Shown here piece by piece: positions 28,399 to 35,755 of a DNA stretch of 64,000 nucleotides. Source of the stretch: Spirochaetales bacterium (GTDB lineage: Bacteria > Spirochaetota > Spirochaetia > DSM-2461); the NCBI GenBank assembly GCA_028533045.1, contig JAQQAP010000016.1:124001-188000 (forward strand). The letters are read 5' to 3'. Position 1 is the stretch's first letter, and each line of letters starts with the position of its first letter. The notes under the pieces are model-generated. The model ran no database searches. It saw only the letters and a program-made list of their open reading frames with translations, and was not told where the DNA came from. Position numbers and translations under genes: made by a program.

Positions 28399-29554
28399 GG
28401 GAATATCCTCCGTCAATAGCCAGGATGAGACCTACAAGGAGGCTCAAACCCTTTTCAATTGGTTTAATCTGAATTATTTCGTCCTCTTCTCCCATATTCT
28501 CCCCGTCGGAGAGACCAATGGTGACCGCCGGAATGTCCTTGTCTATAAAGGCGGATAGTTCGGAGGTGCTGGGAGTAAGCCGTGTGGTAATGTTCATTTC
28601 CGAAAGGATATCGCGGCTGATTTTATTCAGGGGATGGGAAAAGTCCGTTCCCCCCGGTGAGCGGCGGGCCAGATGTTTGAACTCTACATGGGCTCCGGAG
28701 AGGGAAGAGAGTTCCTGGGTCTGGTTCTCGATCTGGCGGGCAATGTCTTCTACCAGTTCTTCCGACTCAGAGCGTATTTCAAATTTGAGTTTGGCCCTTT
28801 TGGGAATCGTGTTATAGGATGTTCCCGCTTCTATAGAACCAAGGTTGATAGCTGTTTTGGGTTTGCTGGGAGTGGGGATTTCCAGAATTCGGTTAATCAG
28901 GTCATTCATATTGATAATGGCCCCTTCCGAATTAAACTTGGTCCAGTCATAGGATTCGGGGACACGGTAGTTAATTTCTCCCCGCAGCATACCAATAGAG
29001 GAGTAACTGAGACGTCCCAGCTTGACTCCTTCCACACAAACTCCGGCGGAAATAGGCTTTTTGAAGTTGTCCAGGAAGAATCGGAGTCCTTCCAGATCTC
29101 CCCGTCCCAGGCTTCTTGCGGAACCCATGAGAATAATATTGGCTTCCGGCTCAATGCCGTAGGTTTCCAAAATATAGGGAAGGGTGGCCAAAGCGGCCAG
29201 TCCCAGGCTGTCATCGGCTACGCCGGCTCCCTTGACTGTGTCCGGTAAGATGGTAACCGTATGGTCCACTTTTTCCGAGAAAAAGGTATCCAGGTGAGCC
29301 ACAAGAAGAATATTCCGGTCGCTTTTTCCGGGAATAACTCCCAGAGCGTTTCCCAATTCGTCCACATGGCAGTTAAGCAGGTTATTGCTTATGTAACGGT
29401 TTACCAGACAGCGGGCCCGGGTATGTTCCCTGAAGGTAGGGGCCGGTGTTTCGCTAATCATTACAAGATTGGAAAGGAGGGTTTCCTGAACCCGTTCGTA
29501 GCTTTCCCGGTCCTCCTGGAACCGTTTAATAAAATCGGTGATTTTGCTTTTCAT
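28388..29554 (-). CDS. M20-family peptidase homologue with degenerate active site
   Basis: The 388-residue protein has the two-domain M20 fold. The first His and Asp are kept (AHLDTF, GAGVADDSLG), as is a Glu in GVCVEGVK. The catalytic Glu-Glu motif, normally just before GRG, reads GSARSLGRGD, and the final metal His (usually HT-x-x-E) is replaced in GENMGEEDEII. It is therefore probably not a working metallopeptidase. The ATG at 29554 has AGGAAG upstream. Co-transcription with gpgS and the ABC ATPase suggests a linked role, unknown. Confidence 0.75.
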   Translation of the reverse strand: MKSKITDFIKRFQEDRESYERVQETLLSNLVMISETPAPTFREHTRARCLVNRYISNNLLNCHVDELGNALGVIPGKSDRNILLVAHLDTFFSEKVDHTVTILPDTVKGAGVADDSLGLAALATLPYILETYGIEPEANIILMGSARSLGRGDLEGLRFFLDNFKKPISAGVCVEGVKLGRLSYSSIGMLRGEINYRVPESYDWTKFNSEGAIINMNDLINRILEIPTPSKPKTAINLGSIEAGTSYNTIPKRAKLKFEIRSESEELVEDIARQIENQTQELSSLSGAHVEFKHLARRSPGGTDFSHPLNKISRDILSEMNITTRLTPSTSELSAFIDKDIPAVTIGLSDGENMGEEDEIIQIKPIEKGLSLLVGLILAIDGGYSHDN

Positions 29555-29657
29555 GATAAAAACTTCCTTTTTTGATGCTGAACCAGGTAAGTCACTATAA
29601 ACTATAGGGGATTTTATAAGCTCTTTCAAGAAACTTTTATAAGCAAACAGTTAAAGC

Positions 29658-30149
29658 CTATTTACGGGGAAGACCTTTCTGGGCCAGGTTATTATTTGAG
29701 TATTGGATATTACCGGTTACCTCTTCCCCAAACCAGTCGGGAGGGGAGGTCCGGTCAGCCTGTTCTTTCGAGGGAAATTCAATTTCCGCCAGAATTAAGC
29801 CGCTTAACTGCTCTTCAAAAATATCCAGTTCCACTGTGAGGCCCTCCCAGGGGATGTAATAGCGGGTTTTCTCGATTACCCTGCCTTCGCCCATAGTTTT
29901 AAGAGCCTCATATTCTGTTTTCTCTATGGTAATTTCCACTTCCCCGCAAATCATGGGATTTTCTTCATCCCGCTTTTTTACGGTAAGAAGATATTGCTCC
30001 CCGTACTGTCTGACCCGCAGTACAGGAGGGACCCCGGGACGGCTCAGGTAGGTTTGGGAGATTTTAACAGAGTCAAACTCTTTATAATTATTCGGAAGAT
30101 CCTTAATAAGGAATTTTCTTTCAATCTCAAGGAAGTCGGTGTTAGCCAT
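29658..30149 (-). CDS. CYTH-domain protein (adenylyl cyclase IV / thiamine triphosphatase-like)
   Basis: The 163-residue protein starts with the CYTH hallmark EIERKFLI (E-x-E-x-K) and has the matching basic strands (RVRQYGEQYLLTVKK) and acidic strands (VELDIFEEQLSGLILAEIEF). Members are inorganic triphosphatases or class IV adenylyl cyclases acting on the triphosphate moiety; sequence alone does not decide. If it makes cAMP it could supply the cyclic-nucleotide-binding proteins at 11.7-13.3 kb, but a triphosphatase is more likely. The start is set by a leaderless-type promoter. Confidence 0.85.
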   Translation of the reverse strand: MANTDFLEIERKFLIKDLPNNYKEFDSVKISQTYLSRPGVPPVLRVRQYGEQYLLTVKKRDEENPMICGEVEITIEKTEYEALKTMGEGRVIEKTRYYIPWEGLTVELDIFEEQLSGLILAEIEFPSKEQADRTSPPDWFGEEVTGNIQYSNNNLAQKGLPRK

Positions 30150-30155
30150 GAATCT

Positions 30156-30184
30156 ATTATAGGCTTTAATCCTTGTATGGTCTA
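30156..30184 (-). promoter_or_regulatory. Leaderless-type promoter of the CYTH gene
   Basis: Minus strand: TAGACC, 17 bases, a perfect TATAAT, six bases, ATG. No ribosome binding site. Confidence 0.7.
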
Positions 30185-30212
30185 TTATTTGGCTCATATT
30201 GATTGGTCTAAC

Positions 30213-30242
30213 TTGTCATAATCAAGATTCTTGCTGTAGGAT
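30213..30242 (+). promoter_or_regulatory. Candidate promoter, possibly leaderless
   Basis: TTGTCA, 18 bases, TAGGAT, then six bases to the ATG at 30249. The AGGA inside the -10 box could also serve as a Shine-Dalgarno, so the two readings compete. Confidence 0.4.
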
Positions 30243-30248
30243 GGTTCT

Positions 30249-30596
30249 ATGAGTAGAGAGAGACGGAAAGAGAGTAAGAAAAAGGCCCGTAAACACCGCG
30301 TTGATATTAGAGGAACCATTCCTCTTTTTTTTCGACGTTACTATTTCGTTATTTTAGTTGGGCGTGATACCCGTGAAGAAACCCAGCAGATAGAAGCGGA
30401 ACGGCGCCATAAAGCTAAGAGAATAAACAATGCCATCACAGCGATTTTCCTTCTTATTCCCTTTCTTATCGTTCTTTTCCTACTCCTTTACTATCTTAAG
30501 TCGGCTCTGGGAATTAATATTATGCCGGTCCTGCACTTTAGTGATTTAACCAATTGGCTTTATAATACACTGGACAGGATTTTTAAACTCGAATAA
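30249..30596 (+). CDS. Small basic membrane protein of unknown function
   Basis: The 115-residue protein has a strongly basic N-terminus (RRKESKKKARKHR), an aromatic stretch FFRRYYFVILVGRD, and one long hydrophobic helix (ITAIFLLIPFLIVLFLLLYY). No family recognised. Its 3' end overlaps the convergent transporter gene by 14 bases. It is divergent from the CYTH gene. Confidence 0.6.
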   Translation: MSRERRKESKKKARKHRVDIRGTIPLFFRRYYFVILVGRDTREETQQIEAERRHKAKRINNAITAIFLLIPFLIVLFLLLYYLKSALGINIMPVLHFSDLTNWLYNTLDRIFKLE

Positions 30597-31476
30597 TTCT
30601 TCTGTCTTTTATCTGGCTCACTATGACTCCTCCTAAAATAAGGCTTGAGGCTGCCAGCTGCCTTATGCTGAATTCCTCCTTGAGAATCACAATGCTGGCT
30701 ATCAGAGTTATCACCGGAATCAAATTAATAAATAAAGCCGCCGTGGTGGCGGAGGTATTCTGAATCCCATAGGCATAACAGGAATAGGCCAGCACAGAAA
30801 CAAATAGAGCCATAAATAGAATGGCCGCAAAAGGCCCGGGGGCGAAGTAGTGGGGAAGGGAATCGGGAGAGAGAACCATTCTTATCAAAAAAAACGGGGT
30901 CCCCACAAAAGCCTGTACCGCCGTGAGTGTGAGAGCCGAATAACGGGTGGAAAGTTTTCTCACAGAAATGGTATAGCAGGTCCCCCAAATCATAGCCACA
31001 AATTCCAGCATGTTACCCAGCATAGGACGGGGAGCAGACTCACTGCTTTCACTAATCAGGGAGAGCCAGACCGAACCTCCAATGGCTAGAATAAAGCCGA
31101 TTATCATGGGGAAGCTGATTTTTTCCTTAAGATAGAAGGCGGAAGGGAGAGCCACCATTACCGGAAGCATGGCGCAGATCATTCCCGCCTGAGCGGCCGA
31201 TGTGAGCCGTACCGCCTCCGCTTCAAATGAGAAGTAGAGGCAGGGCTCAAAGAGGGCCATAAGAACAAGCCACTTCCCGTCTCCCTTCTGGTAGTTCTTC
31301 CCAAATCCCTTTACGAAAGGCAGGAAGACCAGGGAGGCGATGAGGAGCCGCACAAACATGATAAACATGGGGTGGTAGGCTCTGAAGGATATCTTAAGGG
31401 CTATAAAGGAACAGCCCCAAAACACCATGGCCGCAACCAGAGCCGCATAGGAGGCAAAAGAAGGCTTGTTGGTCAC
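30583..31476 (-). CDS. EamA/DMT-superfamily permease
   Basis: The 297-residue protein has about ten membrane helices in two EamA repeats (SYAALVAAMVFWGCSFIALK in the first; MLEFVAMIWGTCYTISVRKL starting the second). DMT exporters move amino acids or metabolites across the inner membrane; the substrate cannot be inferred. It starts three bases after the U32 peptidase stop and is its downstream partner. Confidence 0.85.
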   Translation of the reverse strand: MTNKPSFASYAALVAAMVFWGCSFIALKISFRAYHPMFIMFVRLLIASLVFLPFVKGFGKNYQKGDGKWLVLMALFEPCLYFSFEAEAVRLTSAAQAGMICAMLPVMVALPSAFYLKEKISFPMIIGFILAIGGSVWLSLISESSESAPRPMLGNMLEFVAMIWGTCYTISVRKLSTRYSALTLTAVQAFVGTPFFLIRMVLSPDSLPHYFAPGPFAAILFMALFVSVLAYSCYAYGIQNTSATTAALFINLIPVITLIASIVILKEEFSIRQLAASSLILGGVIVSQIKDRRIIRV

Positions 31477-31479
31477 CGA

Positions 31480-33696
31480 TTAAACCAGATCCCTGTCCCA
31501 GTTCATTTGATCCGTTTCCTTGTCCTTGTCTTTGGCCGAGGTATGGCTGTTATCAAAGAAGTTTGAACACCCTGCCTGGCCGGGAAAGGCTGTCACATCT
31601 CCTCCGTAGACCCGGAAGATTTTGTCCTCCTTAGCCACGGTAAAAGCCTTACCTCGGGAATCGTTTATCTCTCCCAGGGCCGGTATGGTGGCCCGTGTGG
31701 AAAGAAGGGCCGGTCGTCCGGAACGGTAGATTTCCACCGCCAGAGGTGAGGCTTTGACAAACTGCTTAAGAGACTTTTCTTCCAACTCAATCCAGCCCTG
31801 TACCCGGTCCAGTCCGTACTCTGCCAACTCGGCTACAGCCCAGCTGTTCATAACCGGCAGAGGGTAGGAACCGGTCAGCTCAAGCCCTTTGTATCCGGCC
31901 AGAAGCTCCAGCTGGTAAAGAGAGGTGACTCTAAAGCGTTTAACACCTTTTTTTACGGCGTTGTCTATAGCCTTTTGCAGGCGGGGAAGATCCTTTTGGG
32001 AACAGAAGTCGGGAAGAATGAGCTCATTTCGCTTCCCGTAGGTTCCGTTAATCGGTTTGACTTCCACCGTTGTTCCCTTGAGGGCGCTGGTGGGGGAAAG
32101 GATTCGGTCGTCACCGGCTTTTCCCTTGTAGGGGGCAGGCTGATTTGATTCAAGAAGGCTCTTCCAGGCATTTTTGTCTTTCGGTTGGTAGGAAGTTTCT
32201 AGGAGGGGAGTGAGCCACTCCCAAAAATCTCGTCTAACCTGTTTGAGTTGTCCCGCAGGGAAGAAGAGGTCCCCCTCAATTTTAACGGAGATATCCCCGG
32301 CCTGCCAGATCTCGGAACGACTGGCTCTGAAGGCTTCTTCCAGCTGTTCGGCACTCAGAGGCCGCTTTTCTGCCCTGTCCAGGTTTAATTCAGCCTTAAA
32401 CTCCTTACCCCCTTCGGACTGGGGAGAAGAGGCTATGAGAGCATCGGCGGTGAGACTGATGTTAAGGTCCGCCTTTTTGCGAGGGATAAAGAGGGGCAGC
32501 TTGTCCCCCGTATTGTAGGTGGTGCTTTCCCCAATGCGGTAAACTATACCGCAGGAAGGAGCTTCTTCCCGGTCCCAGGGAAGGCTTACGTCGCGGCCTT
32601 TCTCGCTCTGTTTCACATATTTACCGTTAATAAACATTTTGGTAATCGTAAAGGCAGGGCCTTCGTCGCCGGACCGGTTCTGAATCCTCAAGCGGTCTCC
32701 CAGGCGAACGGTTCGGGAAAAGCGCACCTTGATTGAACCGTTATCTACACGGTTAACTTCTCCCACGAGGAGCCCTGAAACGCCCATGCTCTTATGGGCT
32801 ACTACGGTTTTTAAATCCTCTTCGGTACTAAATCCGTGGGACCACTTTCGACCGTAGGAACCGGCCAGAATCGCCTTGGCTTTCTTAAGGTTTTCCCCGG
32901 TCTTCTCTACGGGGGTATCGAGCATCATACGATAGGCCTGAACGGTCTTTTTGACATAATCCGGTTTGCGGAGGCGTCCTTCTATTTTTAAGGAGGCGAT
33001 TCCCATGTCGCGGTAGCGGGGTATGAGGTCCAGGGAGTAGAGATCCTGGGTAGAGAAGAAAAAACCGCTGGTCTTTTTATCCCCTATGGTTCCGTGGTAA
33101 CGACGGCGGCAGGGCTGCTTGCACCGGCCCCGGTTACCGCTCCATCCCCCCATATAGCTGGAAAAGAGACAGCTGCCCGAAAGGGAGCAACAGAGGGCCC
33201 CGTGGATAAACACTTCTATTTCCAGGGGGCTGTTTTTTACGATCGGTTCCAGCTCTTCCAGGGTAACCTGACGTTCCAGGATGATACGGTTCAGACCCAT
33301 CTTCTGTGCCAGTTCTATGCCGGGGAGATTGTGAATCCCCATCTGGGTGGAGCCGTGTATCTCCTGCCCGGGAAAACAGGTGCGAAGCATGCGCGCTACA
33401 CCGCTGTCCTGGACGATGAAGGCGTCCGGTTCCAGTACGGCCAGTTCCGCCGCGCTTTCGGCCACCTGTGCCAGTTCCTTCTCTTTGATGAGGGTGTTAA
33501 GTGTTATATAAAAACGCTTTCCCAGCTTTTTGGCGTGAGCCGAAAGGCGGGACATATCGTCGTAGTCAAAGTTCTCGCCCATTTCCCGGGCATTAAAGCG
33601 TCCCAGACCGGCATATACCGCATCGGCTCCGCTTTCATAGGCCGCCAGGGCGCTGGCAAGGTTGCCGGCGGGGGCCAGTAATTCAGTCTTTTTCAT
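31480..33696 (-). CDS. Peptidase U32-family protein (long form, rRNA/tRNA hydroxylation type)
   Basis: The 738-residue protein opens with the U32 signature (ELLAPAGNLASALAAYESGA, DAVYAGLGRFNAR). Cysteines suited to an iron-sulfur site cluster around residues 168-200 (HGALCCSLSGSC, RGRCKQPC). The long C-terminal extension resembles the DUF3656-containing group that includes RlhA. U32 proteins of this group take part in prephenate-dependent hydroxylation of 23S rRNA or of tRNA wobble uridine, rather than acting as peptidases. Which target applies is uncertain. Confidence 0.85.
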   Translation of the reverse strand: MKKTELLAPAGNLASALAAYESGADAVYAGLGRFNAREMGENFDYDDMSRLSAHAKKLGKRFYITLNTLIKEKELAQVAESAAELAVLEPDAFIVQDSGVARMLRTCFPGQEIHGSTQMGIHNLPGIELAQKMGLNRIILERQVTLEELEPIVKNSPLEIEVFIHGALCCSLSGSCLFSSYMGGWSGNRGRCKQPCRRRYHGTIGDKKTSGFFFSTQDLYSLDLIPRYRDMGIASLKIEGRLRKPDYVKKTVQAYRMMLDTPVEKTGENLKKAKAILAGSYGRKWSHGFSTEEDLKTVVAHKSMGVSGLLVGEVNRVDNGSIKVRFSRTVRLGDRLRIQNRSGDEGPAFTITKMFINGKYVKQSEKGRDVSLPWDREEAPSCGIVYRIGESTTYNTGDKLPLFIPRKKADLNISLTADALIASSPQSEGGKEFKAELNLDRAEKRPLSAEQLEEAFRASRSEIWQAGDISVKIEGDLFFPAGQLKQVRRDFWEWLTPLLETSYQPKDKNAWKSLLESNQPAPYKGKAGDDRILSPTSALKGTTVEVKPINGTYGKRNELILPDFCSQKDLPRLQKAIDNAVKKGVKRFRVTSLYQLELLAGYKGLELTGSYPLPVMNSWAVAELAEYGLDRVQGWIELEEKSLKQFVKASPLAVEIYRSGRPALLSTRATIPALGEINDSRGKAFTVAKEDKIFRVYGGDVTAFPGQAGCSNFFDNSHTSAKDKDKETDQMNWDRDLV

Positions 33697-33715
33697 GGGC
33701 CTATCTTAACGCTCC

Positions 33716-33745
33716 TTTACACTTAGTTACAAGCTGTTGTACTAT
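33716..33745 (+). promoter_or_regulatory. Leaderless-type promoter of the PhnP-like gene
   Basis: TTTACA, 18 bases, TACTAT, six bases, ATG at 33752. It argues against the in-frame TTG at 33737, which lies inside the promoter. Confidence 0.7.
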
Positions 33746-33751
33746 CGATTT

Positions 33752-34507
33752 ATGAAAATAATTGTCCTTGGGTCGGGAACCTCTTCCGGGGTGCCCGCCA
33801 TTGGTTGCTCCTGTGCTGTCTGTCGCTCCGAAAATCCTCTTAACAAGAGAACCCGTTCATCCATTATTGTGGAAACAGAAGAGGTTCGCCTTTTGGTTGA
33901 CAGCTCCCCGGAACTACGGATCCAGCTTCTTCGGGAAGGAATCGACCGGCTGGACGGAGTCCTCTATACCCACGGCCATGCGGATCATCTCCATGGGATT
34001 GATGACCTGCGTCCTCTTTCCTTTGGCAAAGATCTGCCCCTTTATGGCAAAGAAGAAATACTCGGAGAGATTGTCGAGCGATTTCCCTATATCTTTGGCG
34101 ACACTCCCCAAAAGGGTGGGGGAAAACCTCGATTGCGTCCACAAATGGTAAAAGAACCTTTCCGGTTCGGGGACATCAAGATAAGCCCCATACTGGTCTA
34201 TCACGGAATCATTCCTATCTACGGATACCGTTTAAACGACTTTGTCTACATCACCGATTGCAGCAGAATCCCCGAAGAGAGTTACCCCCTGCTGGAAAAC
34301 TGCCGTGCCATGATTCTGGGCGGTCTCCGTTACAGACCCCATGAAACCCATTTCACCATTGACGAAGCGGTGGAAGTTATAAAAAAAACAGGCCCCGGAA
34401 GGGCCTGGTTAACTCACATCAATCATGATGTGGATCACAACCGGTTAAAGGAGGAACTCCCTTATCCGATCGAACCCGCCTACGACGGGCTTTCATTCGT
34501 GTGCTGA
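33752..34507 (+). CDS. MBL-fold phosphodiesterase, PhnP-like
   Basis: The 251-residue protein has the N-terminal GSGTSSGVPAIGCSCAVC segment of PhnP-type enzymes and the metal motif THGHADHLHGIDD, then YITDCSR, and THINHDVDHNRL near the end. PhnP hydrolyses phosphoribosyl 1,2-cyclic phosphate; relatives act on other cyclic phosphodiesters or RNA. No phosphonate genes are nearby, so the substrate is open. It converges on rpmB five bases away. Confidence 0.85.
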   Translation: MKIIVLGSGTSSGVPAIGCSCAVCRSENPLNKRTRSSIIVETEEVRLLVDSSPELRIQLLREGIDRLDGVLYTHGHADHLHGIDDLRPLSFGKDLPLYGKEEILGEIVERFPYIFGDTPQKGGGKPRLRPQMVKEPFRFGDIKISPILVYHGIIPIYGYRLNDFVYITDCSRIPEESYPLLENCRAMILGGLRYRPHETHFTIDEAVEVIKKTGPGRAWLTHINHDVDHNRLKEELPYPIEPAYDGLSFVC

Positions 34508-34512
34508 ATCAG

Positions 34513-34740
34513 CTAGGCTTTCTGAATCTTGTTGGATTTCAGACAGCGAGTACAAATCTTCATAGACTTGGGAGTCCCGTCTACGATAGCTTTGATTTTT
34601 ACAAGGTTGGGCTTGAACACTCTCTTGCTCTTAACCCCTATATGCTGACCGGCACCGCCCTTTTTCTTAGGGAGACCCTTACGGGGAACGCTGTTACCAG
34701 CAATGGTCCCTTTTCCGCAAATATCACATTTTCTGGACAT
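34513..34740 (-). CDS. rpmB: 50S ribosomal protein L28 (bL28), zinc-binding form
   Basis: The 75-residue protein begins MSRKCDICGKG and contains CTRC near the end, giving the four-cysteine zinc site of the C+ form. Basic and Gly-rich as usual for bL28. GAGGT precedes the ATG. Confidence 0.95.
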   Translation of the reverse strand: MSRKCDICGKGTIAGNSVPRKGLPKKKGGAGQHIGVKSKRVFKPNLVKIKAIVDGTPKSMKICTRCLKSNKIQKA

Positions 34741-34815
34741 ATCAATACCTCAATCTAATACTATATAGCAGACAAGAAGATAACAGATTATCGGATAAGT
34801 GTAAACCCCGGGGAA

Positions 34816-35754
34816 CTATTTTTCTTCAAGTTCATCGGGGGAAAGGCCGAATTGCTCATCATGTTCGCCCTGGCCTGTAGGTTCGACGTGAACCATTATG
34901 TCAAAAATGAGGGGTATCTTTTTTCTGATGGCTTTTTCCACCTGGTGAGCGATGTCGTGGGCCTCGATAAGGCTGAGATTCCCGTCCGCTTCAATATCCA
35001 GGTCAATATCATAGAGCGTATTTATACGTCGAATACGACAGCGGTGGGGGTGACAGGCACCGGGAACCTCTCCTACGGCTTCAAAAAGCTGTTTGTACAC
35101 AGCCGGATCTTCCAGGCCATCCATTAACTCCTCTCCCGATTCCCGAAAAATCTTAACGGCGGAATACATGATATAAAGGGAGAGGAGAAGGGCAATTATC
35201 TTGTCAAAAAGAGGGCTTCCCGTAATAATGCTAAGCAGTAATCCTCCCAAAACTCCCACAGAAAGAAATACGTCATTCCGCATATTTCGTGCGTCCGCCA
35301 GGAGGAGGGAGCTATTCAGTCTTTTACCAAGAATCCCTTTGTAGAGGGCCAGAAGGGATTTTAACACAATAGAGATGAGGGCCACATAGAGAGCTTTCCC
35401 TCCTCTTAAAGGCGAAAGTTCCCCGGACATGAGTTGGTTAATTACGGAAAGGAGCAGCTGCAGCCCTGCAGTGAACATGGTAAAACCGATAAAACGGGTC
35501 GCAATGGTTTCCGCCCTGCCGTGGCCCCAGGGGTGTTTCCTGTCCGGCGGTTCCGCCATGATTCGAACGGCAAAAAGGGAGATGAGAGACGTTACGATAT
35601 CGGAAAAGGAGTCTATCCCGTCACCTATTAGGGCCAGGGAGTGGGATAGTATGCCCACGGTAATTTTTAGAATACTAAGAAAGGCGTTTCCGATAATACC
35701 AAGCAGTGAGGCATGACGAATATTACGGTTTCTCTCTTCTTCGTTGTAATTCAT
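34816..35754 (-). CDS. Cation diffusion facilitator family transporter
   Basis: The 312-residue protein has six membrane helices and a cytoplasmic C-terminal domain with CDF histidines (HPHRCRIRRI, HDIAHQVEKAI, IMVHVEP). The TM2 metal site has the D-x-x-x-D pattern (DGIDSFSD). The TM5 site reads DARNMRND, where zinc exporters usually have His, so selectivity may differ from zinc (inference). I use the ATG at 35754, with AGGG upstream; the gene follows the hybrid kinase with its ATG overlapping that stop region. Confidence 0.85.
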   Translation of the reverse strand: MNYNEEERNRNIRHASLLGIIGNAFLSILKITVGILSHSLALIGDGIDSFSDIVTSLISLFAVRIMAEPPDRKHPWGHGRAETIATRFIGFTMFTAGLQLLLSVINQLMSGELSPLRGGKALYVALISIVLKSLLALYKGILGKRLNSSLLLADARNMRNDVFLSVGVLGGLLLSIITGSPLFDKIIALLLSLYIMYSAVKIFRESGEELMDGLEDPAVYKQLFEAVGEVPGACHPHRCRIRRINTLYDIDLDIEADGNLSLIEAHDIAHQVEKAIRKKIPLIFDIMVHVEPTGQGEHDEQFGLSPDELEEK

Positions 35755-35755
35755 A

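Noticed and set aside
33737..33751. TTG at 33737 as the start of the PhnP-like gene
   Set aside because: It overlaps the promoter boxes. The ATG at 33752 gives the family N-terminus MKIIVLGSGTSSG.
34391..34409. Hairpin CAGGCCCC / GGGCCTG preceded by an A-run
   Set aside because: It lies inside the PhnP-like coding region and has no T-run after it, so it is not read as a terminator.
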